Part shown: positions 13,185-23,672 of the stretch, piece by piece
How the letters are laid out: every line of letters begins with the position of its first letter
Numbering within the stretch: the stretch's first letter is position 1
Origin: Isotricha intestinalis
Taxonomy: Eukaryota; Ciliophora; Litostomatea; Vestibuliferida; Isotrichidae
Direction: 5' to 3'
Assembly: GCA_023807065.1 (NCBI GenBank)
Contig: JAJJLU010003620.1
Coordinates: 1-44,859, forward strand
DNA length: 44,859 nt
The notes under the pieces: generated by a model
Database searches by the model: none
The model's input: only the letters and a program-made list of their open reading frames with translations
Told to the model about the DNA's origin: nothing
Made by a program: the position numbers and the translations under genes

Positions 13185-14366
13185 ATGTCAAATGATGGTC
13201 AAAGACAAAGTTTATTACAAAGTAATGAATTAAGTCAATTAAAACAAACAACAAATTCAAATATAAATATTGAAAATAATTATGACATTAATAGTTTTAC
13301 ATATGAAGAATTATTTCAGGTTAAAGATATTAATGATATAAATGATTCAAGTAATCCAAAAGGGACAATAGGAAATTTAATTGAAAGATTTTTAGAGAAA
13401 AAAAAAGGAAAAGTAGAAATTCAATCAAATTTATTAATGACACAAGCAGAATTTCATTTAAATAATTTAAATTTTCTTCAAGAAAACTTTAAAAATTTTC
13501 CTCAAGAAATAATATGTAAAATATTAAATTTACTATCTTTATTATTAAATCTAGAAGAAGAAAAATATAATATTAATTTACCAAAAAGTTCCCTTTTAGA
13601 AGACAGTGAATTACAAAAATATACACAAGTTCCAGAACCTGATTTTAGTTTTATTTGTAAAAGAAAATTTGAGGAATTGAAATATGGATTTAAATATTTA
13701 GGTTTTTTCCCAACGAGAGAAGAAATAGAACATAAGAAAAAAGCAAAAAACACAAAAGAAGAAAAAAAAAACGAAGAAGAAGAAGAGTATAAAGAAGAAA
13801 AGAAAGAAGAAGAAAAGGTAGAAGAAGAAAAAAAAGAAGAAGAAAAGAAAGAAGAAGAAAAGAAAGAAGAAGAAAAAAAAGAAGAAAAAAAAGTAGAAGA
13901 GAAAATTGAAAATTTCTATTTAAATACAAAAGAATTACAAATAATTTTAGATTATATAAAAAGTTTTTATTTTCCATTTATAAGATTATTTTATCATTTT
14001 ATAAATATAAATAGAATAACAGAAACAAAAAATGTAGAAGTAATTATAAATCGACCATTACCAGTTCCTCCTCTTTGTGAAGCAGTTGAACAAAAATTAG
14101 AAAGAAATATAATAGATGAAAAAAAAGAGGAAGAAGAAGAAGAAAAAGAAGAAAATGAAAATGATAAAAATGAAGAAAAAGGTGAAGGCGAGAATATTAA
14201 TGATGAAATGAATCAAATTAATATGAATAATGAAATTAGGAAATTAGTTACTGAAAAAGTGAATGAATTAAGAAAAGATGTTGATGCTAGGATTTTTGAT
14301 AATCAAAATGAAATAAATAGACAAGTTGAAGATATAATGGAAAGTGCTAATCCTAAAAAAAAATAA
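13185..14366 (+). CDS. K/E-rich protein, possible ciliary CLAMP/C1a-32-like
   Basis: Single exon, 393 aa. The N-terminal ~190 residues are helical (LMTQAEFHLNNLNFLQENF, then FEELKYGFKYLGFFPTREE). A pure Lys/Glu linker follows (~190-243). Then comes a short conserved-looking block, LNTKELQIILDYIKSFYFPF, leading to RLFYHF and the proline motif RPLPVPPLCEA. A second acidic run and a C-terminal helix end the protein. The order 'sequence that ends in an F/L-rich helix, aromatic LY-type motif, then proline-rich PL.EA' resembles the CLAMP domain of flagellar central-pair protein C1a-32 (CFAP119/CCDC189). That match is from memory of the family pattern and is tentative; otherwise this is a protein of unknown function. 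Confidence 0.6.
   Translation: MSNDGQRQSLLQSNELSQLKQTTNSNINIENNYDINSFTYEELFQVKDINDINDSSNPKGTIGNLIERFLEKKKGKVEIQSNLLMTQAEFHLNNLNFLQENFKNFPQEIICKILNLLSLLLNLEEEKYNINLPKSSLLEDSELQKYTQVPEPDFSFICKRKFEELKYGFKYLGFFPTREEIEHKKKAKNTKEEKKNEEEEEYKEEKKEEEKVEEEKKEEEKKEEEKKEEEKKEEKKVEEKIENFYLNTKELQIILDYIKSFYFPFIRLFYHFININRITETKNVEVIINRPLPVPPLCEAVEQKLERNIIDEKKEEEEEEKEENENDKNEEKGEGENINDEMNQINMNNEIRKLVTEKVNELRKDVDARIFDNQNEINRQVEDIMESANPKKK
13755..13905 (+). repeat. Purine-only GAA/AAG tract encoding the Lys/Glu linker
   Basis: Nearly pure A/G on the + strand, built from repeats of about 12-15 nt of the type aaagaagaagaa, encoding KEEEKKEEE-type repeats inside the gene at 13185-14366. The length probably varies between alleles. 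A mirror frame on the other strand is only its shadow. Confidence 0.8.
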
Positions 14367-14896
14367 AATAATGCACTTAACCTTTTTTAAAACCTTTTTT
14401 ATAATTTTTAATATTTTATGATTTTATATTTATCGAAAATAACATTAAATTAATTATAAAAATAAATTGCAAATGAAATTAAAATACATGAAAGAAATAT
14501 TATTAAAAAAAATTGTTTTCATTTATAAAAATGCATAAAATTTCTTAATCGGAACGAAAATAAGAAAAAAAATGTATGGAGACCATTGAATATAAGAAAC
14601 TATCATCCAAAAATTTTTAATATTCCATAAGATGAAATAAAAATATATAATATATTTTATTTATTTTATATATTTTATTATTTAATAAATGAATTTTGTT
14701 TTCAAAAATAAAATTTAATGCATCAAATATACATTTAAGATTAAAATGAAAAGAATAATTCAATGATTAATATGCTGAAAAGTCAATTTTTATGGAATAT
14801 AAAGAAGGAATAAAATAGGAATGTTCAATATAGATTCACTAAAAGTCTTCCCATTTTATATGGAAATTCACTTTAATCTAATATTAATATTTCAGG

Positions 14897-15300
14897 ATGA
14901 TATCTACTTTAATTAAAAAAAGCAAATAAAAATTTCAAGATTTGATAAAAGAGTACGATTAATTAAAGGAAAAATTTGATTCGATTTAATCAACAAATAA
15001 TTTAGATATAGTGATTAAAGATTTAAAATGAAAATATTAAATCACAATTTAAGGTAATCTTTTGTTTGAGAAAGATAATTATGAAATTATTTATTTTTTG
15101 ACATATTATTTAATCAAAGAATTAATTGCTTTGTTGATATAAAAAATTTATCGGACTAATAAGGTTTCAAATGAATTTATCATCTTTATCAAAAAAAAAA
15201 TAATTTAAAGTTAATGAATTAAAAGAATTAGAATATGAAGTAAGAATTATATGCTTAATTTAGAAACAAACGATAAATCAAATAATAAAATAGCTTTTAA
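14897..15300 (+). pseudogene. Stop-punctuated coding relic (helical, unrecognised)
   Basis: One frame from the ATG at 14897 keeps protein-like composition for ~130 codons (FQDLIKEYD, LKEKFDSI, STNNLDIVIKDLK, GNLLFEKDNYEIIYFLTYYL) without a frameshift, but is interrupted about ten times, mostly by TAA with one TGA and two TAG. Many stops sit where Gln (CAA) would suit a coiled coil. The simplest reading is a decayed gene with CAA to TAA changes. The preceding 14367-14896 (about 530 bp after the K/E-rich gene) shows only weak fragments such as FMEYKEGIK and nothing I can call. Confidence 0.4.
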
Positions 15301-15334
15301 CTTTGTAATTACTTATATTCACAAAATTTTTCTA

Positions 15335-15670
15335 TCATATAATATTACATGAACAAACAGTTCTTTCTTTTAAAAAAACCTCTCTCTCACTTAAATTTGA
15401 ATAATTTTCCATATAATTATATTTTTTAAAACTTTCAACATTTATAATTTCTGTTAGACTCCCTGAATTTTCAATTTTATCCTTAAATGTAACTTTTACA
15501 TTTCTTTTGTTTTTATGATTTATTAATGAACCATATGCATCTTTCCTATTTGAAATATTTTCTGAAAGATTTATTCTTTTTACAGCAAAAGTTGATACTT
15601 TTTGTCTATCTTTTGATTTATCATTTAAATAAAGAATTTGCTTTTTATGAATTGATTCATTTTCTGACAT
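15335..15670 (-). CDS. Small polar protein ending in a CaaX-like motif
   Basis: 111 aa, single exon, ATG at 15670. The protein is Lys/Ser/Asn-rich with no membrane segment. Near the C-terminus are RNVKVTFKDKIENSGSLTEI and INVESFKKYN, and the last residues are CSCNII. The final CNII fits a C-a-a-X prenylation box (Ile at X would favour geranylgeranylation) and the cysteine two residues upstream could be palmitoylated, so the protein is probably held on a membrane. Function unknown. It is flanked by a relic downstream and by the divergent Mei2-like gene upstream. Confidence 0.6.
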   Translation of the reverse strand: MSENESIHKKQILYLNDKSKDRQKVSTFAVKRINLSENISNRKDAYGSLINHKNKRNVKVTFKDKIENSGSLTEIINVESFKKYNYMENYSNLSEREVFLKERTVCSCNII

Positions 15671-16011
15671 TTTTATAATTTAATTATTGAAAATAAAAAG
15701 TGTTTTATTATTTTTATTATTTCTTAATGATTTTCTTTTTTAAAACGAATCAAGTATTTTTATAATTATAAAATAATAATAAATAAAATATAAAATATAA
15801 ATTTTCAAAATATTAATATGAAAATAAAATTTTTGTTCACACAAATTTTTAAAAAATTAAATATTAAGTAATATATTCCAAGCATGGGGTTTTAAATATA
15901 AAGAATCTTTTTATTTCAATATTTTAAAAAATAAGTTAGAAAGTAAAAAATCAAAAATAAATTATGGCAAAACCTAATTAATCATAATTAAAAAAGAATT
16001 AAAATTTAATT

Positions 16012-17476
16012 ATGTCTGATTCAGAAAATTTAAGAGCCTTATGTTATAAATCAAAAGTGTCCCCATGTCTCAGTCAATTATCAAATTATAATAAAAGTAA
16101 TGATGTAAGCATAGATTACAAAGAGTAAAAAATGATATTTAATTATTTAACTTAGTCTTAACAATGAGATTTATAATACTGTGCAAAATAATAACAAAGG
16201 TAAATTTTAATGTTTAAATTTTATTTTAGATGATGAAAATTCTTCTTTTGAATATACTAATAATCATTATAATCCACTTCCCTTCATGGATGATATTTGG
16301 TGTGAAAAAAAAATAAAAGATGAAAAAAATACAGATGAAAATATAAAAACATTAAAAAATGAACTTCAAAAAAAACCAGCAAGACCGTTAAATAATCTTA
16401 TATATGATAAATTTCCTTTTTCAAATATATTTAAAAATAATAATATAAGCATCAATAATATTAAAACACCAAATAAGAAAGCAATAAATTTTAAAAATGA
16501 AAATGATATAGATAATATAAAAAATATAAAAAATAATAATAATTTAATTAATCAATCTATAAATTATAATAATCATTCATTTTATCTTCAACCAAAACCA
16601 ATAAGTCCATATAATAATAATTTAATAAATTTTCAAAAATATAATCCGCTTCAAATGGGAAGTGCTGTGTCTACTTCTTCAGATACAAAAACAACAAGTC
16701 AAGAAAGTAATAACAATTGGCATAGAATCAAACAATTTTTAAGTAAAGGAGATATAAATAATCAATTTCAAATGACTCAAAATAATTTTTATTCTACCTT
16801 TTATAATCCATTAAATAATTTTAATATACTAAATAACAATAATTATAATAACAATTCTGTTTTTAGTTCCACTTTCCCAATGACAGATAATAATATTAAA
16901 AATAATAATTATGTAAATCCTTATTTTTCAACTACTAATGTTTTTCAAGGTCAAAATTTAAATTGTGAAAATAATGAATTTACAATTAATATAAAAGATA
17001 TTATTAAAGGAAGAGAAAAAAGAACTTCAGTTAGAATAAAAAATATTCCTGTTAAATATACAAATCAAGATTTCATGAAAGAAATAGATAATAGAATGGG
17101 ATTTAATAAAAATATAAATTATAGAAATTATGATTTATTTTATCTTCCTATGAATTATAGTAATACAAGAAATCTAGGATATGCTTTTGTTAATTTTGTT
17201 GACCCAATTTGTATCATTGATTTTTTAAATAGATTTAAAGGAATTAAATTAAAGAGTAATAATGGTAACAAAGAATGCCAAATTACTTTTGCAAAATATC
17301 AAGGAAGAAAAGAAATAACTTCTCATTTACTTAATTCTTCAGGGGAAGGAAAAAAACCATATTTATTTACTATAAATAAATCTAAATTAAGAATTAGATT
17401 GCCAAGAAAATATGCTGAAGAAATAAAGATTAATCGAAGAGACATAATTAATATTATCGAATTTTATGATATTTAA
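16012..17476 (+). CDS. Mei2-like RNA-binding protein (C-terminal RRM), two introns
   Basis: Reconstructed from three exons: 16012-16124, 16156-16199 and 16230-17476, giving 467 aa. Introns of 31 and 30 nt both start GTAAA and end TTAG; splicing restores a frame otherwise closed by stops and adds 80 residues upstream of the nearest long ORF start. Residues ~110-300 are Asn-rich and disordered. The C-terminus carries the Mei2 RRM: RTSVRIKNIPVKYT, then YDLFYLPMNY, NLGYAFVNFVDP and CQITFAKYQG. Mei2-family proteins bind RNA and control meiosis and RNA turnover in fungi and plants; related proteins occur in alveolates. The RRM assignment is strong, the biological role is inference. Confidence 0.85.
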
Positions 17477-17714
17477 TTAACAAAAAGCAATTAAAAAAGA
17501 AAAAAAACAATAAAAATAAAAAAAATTCACGAAAAAAAAAATCTAAAAAAAAACATATATAATAAAATAATAACATATAATGTATATATAAATATAACTA
17601 TAAAATATTTTATAAATAATAAAAACATTTAAATAATTTCCAAATAAAAATAATAATTATTTTAAAAATAAAAAAAAATTAAATTCCTTTCAAAAACTTC
17701 AAAAAAAAAAAAAA

Positions 17715-18380
17715 ATGTCAAAAAATGAAATAACAAGAACAGAAGAAGATATAGATATAGAAATTCATTATGATCATTTATATAAAATAGTAATTATAGG
17801 AGATTCAGGAGTAGGTAAAACAAGTCTAATATCAAAATATGTTAAAGGAATATTTCCATCAAGTCCCTTACCAACAATAGCAATAGAATTTGCAACAAAA
17901 ATAATACAAATAAAAGAAGGAGGTTATATAAAAGCTCAAATATGGGATACTGCAGGGCAAGAGAGATATAAATCTATTACTTCTCATCATTATAAAAAAG
18001 CAATAGGAGGTTTAATTGTATATGATATTACAAGAAGAACTACTTTTGATCATGTTATTCAATGGTTAAATGATTTAAAAGATAATGCTGAAAAAGGTGT
18101 AATTAGTACTTTAGTTGGAAATAAAAAAGATTTATTAGAAAGAAATAATAGGAAAAGAGAAGTTACTTATAAAGAAGGTTGTGATTTAGCTGAAAAAAAT
18201 GGTATGTTGTTTTATGAAACTAGTGCTTATAATAATGAAAATGTTATTGATGCTTTCGAAGATTTGTTACAAAGGATTTATACTGAAAGAAGGAAGATTA
18301 GTAATATTCAAAAAAATTATGGAATTAATTTAAAGACTAATGCTAAAAATAATAATGATAGTCTTTGTTGTGGGAATTGA
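17715..18380 (+). CDS. Rab-family small GTPase, Rab11-like
   Basis: 221 aa, single exon. G1 GDSGVGKTS, effector region PTIAIEF, G3 WDTAGQERY, G4 GNKKDL and G5 ETSA are all intact, so it should bind and hydrolyse GTP. The SITSHHYKKAIGGLIVYDI and WLNDLKDNAE segments are most like Rab11 among Rabs. The C-terminus ends CCGN, a double-cysteine geranylgeranylation site. Rab11 proteins run recycling-endosome and exocytic traffic, in ciliates also to cilia and contractile vacuole. The stop is TGA directly after CCGN, which shows TGA is a true terminator here. The ATG follows a run of about 14 A. Subfamily call moderate, Rab call certain. Confidence 0.93.
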   Translation: MSKNEITRTEEDIDIEIHYDHLYKIVIIGDSGVGKTSLISKYVKGIFPSSPLPTIAIEFATKIIQIKEGGYIKAQIWDTAGQERYKSITSHHYKKAIGGLIVYDITRRTTFDHVIQWLNDLKDNAEKGVISTLVGNKKDLLERNNRKREVTYKEGCDLAEKNGMLFYETSAYNNENVIDAFEDLLQRIYTERRKISNIQKNYGINLKTNAKNNNDSLCCGN

Positions 18381-19579
18381 ATTATCTTTTTTCTCTTTTT
18401 GGGAGATTTTAGTTTATTTTTGTTTTATTTTAATTTTTTAAAGTTTAGTTTAGTTTTTTTTCGGATTATTAATTTAATATTATTTTTATTTTTAATTATT
18501 TGAATTTAATTTTTAAGTTTAAATTATAAAAAAAGTTATTATTTAACTTATATTTATGAAAAAGAATTCGAATAAAAAAATATCAATTAAAAACATGAAA
18601 ATAATTTAATAAAAAGGAAAAGAAATATTGATAGAATTCTATTATATTGTGAAAATTACCAAGGTATATAAAATAACATAAAACAAAATGTAGAAAAATT
18701 GAATTATTTGATTGTGAGTTTTAATTTTTCATTTTTTTTATCAATATTAATACTTTTCTTTTTTTTGTTTATTTTTTCATTTTTATAATATTATTCACCT
18801 GATTAAAAGGATATTTTGATTTATTTTATTAAATTATATATCTGTTTTTATTTATTTTTTTTTTATTTATTTCTTTTTTTATTATTATTTAATTCTTCTT
18901 TTTTTTATCATTCAAATTTATTATTTTAAAAATTGATTTCTATCAATATATTTTATATGCTTATTTGATTTGTTTTCATTTAATTCTATATTTATTTCTT
19001 TTATTTTTTTATTTTTTTCTATATTTTGACGTATATTATTATTTAGATTTTCTCTTAATAAATTTAAAAAGAAAAATATAATAAAACTAAAAAGAATTCC
19101 AAGAAGAAAAATCAGAAGATTAACATGTGTTATATTTCATCCAATATATTTTAATAAAGAAGAGAGAAAAAAATATATATTTTTCTGATTCATTAAATTT
19201 TTTTCTAATGAAAAAGAAGAAATTAAAGAAATTTTTATTGCCAAAATAAATAATAACTTTAATTATTCAGATAAAATTTTAACAGAAGTTGAAAAAGGTA
19301 GAATTCAGCATTTATATAATAAATTACTCCCTTAAAGCCCAAAAGAATCAATTTTTTCTAGACAAAACTTAATTAAACTTAATTTTTATTCCTTATGATT
19401 TTACTTCATCAGTTGAGATGAAAAAGATGAAAAAATATTTATTAGGAAATATATTTGATTTTATAATATAAATTCTACTTTTATTATATTTATTTTAACT
19501 TTAATTTATTATGTTTAAATATAATTGAAATAAAATTATGTTTGATTAAATTTAAAATAAGAAGAAATATTTATTAAAA
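18381..19579 (+). other. Gene-poor 1.2 kb with a decayed coding fragment (~19140-19460)
   Basis: 18381-19130 is A/T-rich with nothing I can call. At about 19200-19330 a frame reads NEKEEIKEIFIAKINN and LTEVEKGRIQHLYNKLLP, then meets TAA, continues SPKESIFSR, and further on needs a frame change to give IPYDFTSSVEMKKM. This looks like the remains of a gene, vaguely EF-hand or phosphatase-like, but I cannot name it. Confidence 0.35.
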
Positions 19580-20455
19580 ATGAAGAATGAAAGTAGAAAA
19601 GAAAGAATAAAAAAATTTGTTGAAGAATTTAATGAAGCTTTAGGAATTTCAAATGATCTTCATGGAAGAAAAGATGAAATAGAAAAATTTAAAAAAAGCT
19701 TTAATGAACAACTTGAAAAAGCTTATGAAAATTTTTATAATTCAGTAAAAAAATAATATTAAAATAAAAATATATATAGGAACAAGAAAAGATTGAGAAA
19801 GCAAAACAAAGACCCAAAAGTAGTTTAATTCCAAAAGTTAAAAAATTAAAAAATAAAAAAAATATAATACAAAAACAACCTCCTTGGAAGCCAACATATG
19901 GTCAAAATAGATTTTTTGAAAAATTTAAAAAATTAAACGATGAATATGTATTAACCGATTGGGAAAAAGTAAATTTAATCTTTAAAATATAAAATTTAAA
20001 TTTAGAAAAATATTCCTGATTACATTCCAAGAACTTATGAAAAAGTCAAAAACTTACCTCAAAAAAAAGATATAATTCCACAAAGAAAAGCAGGAGATTA
20101 TTTATATGAACATGAAAAAGAAAATAAAAAAATACTTAAATTAACTTCAACAGGAAATAAATTAATAAATAAATTTAAAGAAGAAAATACTTCCTTAACA
20201 AATAAATTAAGAGAAAAAGAAGATTTATTATGGGAATTTAGACATTCAAAACAACCAATAAAATATAATAATTGGAAACCTACTAATCATGTTAAAGAAT
20301 ATTTTAGTATTTATCCTTTAGACACTGTTTATTCTTTTAAAGTTGAAAGAACTAAAGATTTTTTAGTAAAAGAACCTTTTAAAGTTCCTAAAAAAGATGG
20401 AGATTATTTTTATAAAAGACCAAGTACAGCAATAAATCATTTTTATGAATTATAA
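19580..20455 (+). CDS. Unknown protein, Lys/Pro/aromatic-rich, two introns
   Basis: Not found as one ORF: three exons, 19580-19744, 19780-19968 and 20006-20455, joined by introns of 35 and 37 nt (GTAAA...TATAG and GTAAA...TTTAG), both phase 0, give 267 aa. The N-terminus is a charged helix; the middle has the motif QPPWKPTYGQNRFFEKF; the C-terminal half has short motifs rich in Trp, Tyr and Lys (NNWKPTNHVKEYFSIYP, KDGDYFYKRP). Such spaced aromatic/Lys motifs are common in ciliary microtubule-associated proteins, but I recognise no family. It lies convergent to the calcyphosin gene with a 110-bp gap. Confidence 0.75.
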
Positions 20456-20565
20456 TAAAAAAATTAAAAATAATTAATCAAAGAAAAGAATTAAAAAATA
20501 AAATTTTTTAAATAACCGTTAAAAAAATTAAAAAATAAATTTCAAAAATTTAAAATTATATTTTC

Positions 20566-21193
20566 TTAGTCTAATTGCCAAGTAGTCTTCATCATAATAA
20601 CAAAATGATCATCATTTTCAATAGAATAACTAACAGCAGCATAATAATCATTCCATTCTTTTCTATCAATTTTACCAGTATTAGTTTTATCATTAAAATT
20701 TTTCAAAAATAAAGAAAAAACTTGTTCTTCACTCATTTCAGCAGAAACAACTTTAGGATGTTTAGAACAATTATATACTTGTCTTATTTCCATAACATCA
20801 ATTAATCCAGTTCCTTCTTTATCAAATTTTAAAAAAGCTTTATCTATAATTGCTTGTCTTCTTTCATTTGGTTTTCCTCTTAAAGCAGTTAAAAATTCAG
20901 AGAAATTAATCATTCCATCATTATCTTTTTCAAAGAAATTTAATATCATTTGAATATCATTTTCTGGAAGATTTATTCCACATTCTCTTAAACCAAAAAG
21001 AAAATCATCTTTGTTCAATTTATCTTTTCCATCATAGGAATTAAATTGACGGAAAACTCTTCCTGAAGAACGAATTGACTCTACACCTCTTTTGTTTATA
21101 ATATCTTTTGCTTTTTGAATTACTATAATTATTTTTTTTATTATATAAATATATATTTTTTTGCTTACCTTCTACTACTTTATCGAAATCCAT
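20566..21193 (-). CDS. Calcyphosin-like EF-hand protein, one intron
   Basis: Two exons, 21169-21193 and 20566-21122, with a 46-nt intron (GTAAGC...ATAG, phase 1), give 193 aa, close to calcyphosin length. The first exon only encodes MDFDKVVE. After splicing it reads VIQKAKDIINKRG, the usual calcyphosin N-terminus. EF hands are visible at FEKDNDGMINFSEF (12-residue loop intact), FDKEGTGLIDVMEI and FNDKTNTGKIDRKEW; an N-terminal one is degenerate (FNSYDGKDKLNKDDF). The block SKHPKVVSAEMSEEQVFSLF and the end VIMMKTTWQLD are calcyphosin hallmarks. In ciliated cells calcyphosin-like proteins are calcium sensors linked to cilia. The intron decides the true start at 21193. Confidence 0.9.
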
Positions 21194-21669
21194 TTTTTTA
21201 TTGATTTATTTTTTGTCTGATATTTTTTTATATGTTTTTTTAATTTTTTTAATTTTTGAAATGAAAAATGAGTGATGTTTTAATTTAAATCATTTATTTC
21301 TCTTTTTTATTTAGAAAAAAGGTTTTATGTTATATCTAAATACAATTCTTGATGTTGATTATGTTATTTCAAATTCTTTGATTACTATATCGATTCATCA
21401 TAAATAGATTTTGTAAATTCATATTATAATTTATTTAAATTATTTTTCATACAAATTATTGTAATTAAAATTATATTTTTCATCTTTGTTATATCTAATT
21501 GAAAATTCCAGATTTTTAAAATAATAATTTAATTTGAAACTCTTCTTTTTTTATATCATTATTATTGACTATCATCAAAAATATAAAAAGATTTTAAAAA
21601 TAAAACAAAAAATATAAAAAAATAAAATTAAAAAAAATAAAACAATTTTTTATTTAAAAAAATTAAAAA
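21194..21669. other. Bidirectional intergenic region
   Basis: About 475 bp between the starts of the calcyphosin gene (-) and the hydrolase gene (+). It is A/T-rich, with an A-rich tract just before the + start. No coding frame, repeat or RNA gene is seen; it should contain both promoters. Confidence 0.45.
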
Positions 21670-22818
21670 ATGGAAAATAAAAGAAAAATCCTTCTTCAAA
21701 CATCAAAAAACTTCTATAATATAATATTAAATCACCCAGAAGTATATAATGCCTTAGATACTGAAATGGCTAAAGAAATTTTATCAATAATATCATCATG
21801 TACTTTAAATTTTCCTTTTCCCAAAAATTTTACTCCATCACCTCTTGAAACAAAACCAAAAGAAAAAACCCAAAAAATTCCTAAAATAATATATTTTTCT
21901 CCAAACGGAGAAAATTTTTGTACAGGAGGAAATTTAATATCAATATATGAAAACTTAAAAAACAAAAACTTAAATAAATTAAATGAAACATATAAAATAT
22001 ATATAACAATATGTTACTTATTATCATTTATGGAGCCAATTCAAATAGTAGAATGGAAAGGATATGTAATGGGAACTGGTATAGGAATATCAATTAATTC
22101 TCCTATTAGAATAGCTACTGAAACTACAGTTTTCTCTATGCCTGAATGTCAAATTGGGTGTTTTCCTGATCAAGGGGCTTCTTTTTTCTTTCATTATATT
22201 TTTCATAATAAACCTTATTTTGGTTTATATGCTGGATTAACTGGTTTGAGAATTAAAGGAAAAGATAATATTAAATTTGGAATTGCTACTCATTTTGTTA
22301 GTAAGCATTTATTAGAGGATTGTAAAAAAGAAATTATTAATTTTTGTGATAATAATGATGATTTTACTGTTGAAGATATAAGTAATATTATTTTAAAGTT
22401 TGGAGAAGGGAATTTTGATAATAAAGATTATAAATTTGATAATGAAGATGTGATTAAAGAAGTTTTTGTTTGTGATAGTATTTATAAAATTTATGAAAGA
22501 TTAGAAAATAAAATTAAAAATGGGAATGAAGAGGAAAAAAAGTTTTGTAAGAAAACTTTAGACACTTTAAATAATGAATGTCCTGAAAGTTTAATTGTTT
22601 TTACTGAATTATTTAAAAGAGCTAAAAATTTAAAGAATATTACTGAATGTTATATTCAAGATGAAATAAGCATGAATAAGTTTTTTGAAAAAGGAGAATT
22701 CCATGAAGGAATTAGAGCCATTTTAATTGATAAAGATAAAAAATTTAATTTTACTCATAAAACAATTTATGATATTAAAAACCCAGAAGAAATAATAAAT
22801 CAATTTATACCTAAATAA
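21670..22818 (+). CDS. 3-hydroxyisobutyryl-CoA hydrolase-like (crotonase fold)
   Basis: 382 aa, single exon, typical length for HIBCH. Crotonase features: LNHPEVYNALDTEM near the start, FSPNGENFCTGGNLISIYE (oxyanion-hole strand), YVMGTGIGISIN (second oxyanion Gly) and FSMPECQIGCFPDQGASFF, where the Glu of MPE and the Asp of FPD match the catalytic acids of HIBCH. HIBCH cleaves 3-hydroxyisobutyryl-CoA in valine breakdown; close relatives act on 3-hydroxypropionyl-CoA. The sequence MENKRKILLQTSKNFYN at the start is basic but not a clear organelle-targeting peptide, so location is open. It is convergent with the LC8 gene, 117 bp away. Confidence 0.85.
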   Translation: MENKRKILLQTSKNFYNIILNHPEVYNALDTEMAKEILSIISSCTLNFPFPKNFTPSPLETKPKEKTQKIPKIIYFSPNGENFCTGGNLISIYENLKNKNLNKLNETYKIYITICYLLSFMEPIQIVEWKGYVMGTGIGISINSPIRIATETTVFSMPECQIGCFPDQGASFFFHYIFHNKPYFGLYAGLTGLRIKGKDNIKFGIATHFVSKHLLEDCKKEIINFCDNNDDFTVEDISNIILKFGEGNFDNKDYKFDNEDVIKEVFVCDSIYKIYERLENKIKNGNEEEKKFCKKTLDTLNNECPESLIVFTELFKRAKNLKNITECYIQDEISMNKFFEKGEFHEGIRAILIDKDKKFNFTHKTIYDIKNPEEIINQFIPK

Positions 22819-22934
22819 TCATAAAAGACTTTTTAAATATAAATTAATCTAAAAATAATGAATTAAAAAAATTGAATTTAAAATGCTTCTTATTTTTTTA
22901 AATATAAAAAATTTTATTAAATTTTTAAACATCT

Positions 22935-23207
22935 TTATCCAGATTTAAATAACAAAACAGCAATTTGACCTAAATAAAAATAAATAAAATGTTTAGTCTC
23001 ATGAGTTACATAACTTCCGAAATTTCTTCCAACAACACAATGCCAAGTTGGATTATGCTTTCTATCAAATTCTTTTTTGATATAACAAGCAATATCTTTT
23101 TCAATATTGTATGAATCAATGGCTTTTGTTGCAACATTTATTGCATCTTGTTGCATATCTTCTGTCATATCTGAATTCTTTATTATTGCTTTTCTTTCCT
23201 TATCCAT
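22935..23207 (-). CDS. Dynein light chain LC8 (copy 1)
   Basis: 90 aa, full length for the LC8/DYNLL family. Features: [14 protein letters not shown] at the N-terminus, the [20 protein letters not shown] helix, [18 protein letters not shown] and the invariant ending [18 protein letters not shown]8 is a homodimeric hub that ties pairs of dynein intermediate chains and many other partners. TAA comes straight after FKSG, so TAA is a genuine stop in this genome. A second gene with an identical N-terminal protein sequence lies in opposite orientation at 44684. Confidence 0.97.
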   Translation of the reverse strand: MDKERKAIIKNSDMTEDMQQDAINVATKAIDSYNIEKDIACYIKKEFDRKHNPTWHCVVGRNFGSYVTHETKHFIYFYLGQIAVLLFKSG

Positions 23208-23672
23208 TTTTATTTTTATTTTATTTTTTTTAATCAGTTATATTTAATTATAGTTTTTTTTAAATTCTATTAAATTATTATTACCAAATTTATATTATTT
23301 ACATTTTTTATTTTTTTATTATTTAAAGTATATTATTTTTTTGAAATCATGAATTATCTTTGAATATTTAAACCTTTTGCTTTTTGTTCTTTTTATTGAC
23401 AACTTATATTATCATTTTTATGTTAACACATTTTTATTTGAATTTTCATTTGATTTGTTTTTGATTTGAGATTTATTTGATTTTTATATTCAGTATTAAT
23501 ATATTATTTTCTAATGTTAAATTTTTTATTTTGATATTTTTTTTATTTATTTCGTTGTTTATTTTTTTGGAGACTTCTTTTATTTATTTTAAACTGTAAA
23601 AATATAAATAATTAGTTTTTAATAATTATAAAATTCTTAAATCTTAAAAAAAAAATATTTATTTTTCAATTT
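23208..23672. other. Intergenic region, no feature seen
   Basis: About 465 bp upstream of the LC8 gene and downstream of the LRR-like gene. T-rich on the + strand, no coding frame or repeat that I can support. Confidence 0.4.

Noticed and set aside
13690..13977. Leu/Phe-rich minus-strand frame of 95 codons
   Set aside because: It is the complement of the purine GAA/AAG tract in the real + strand gene.
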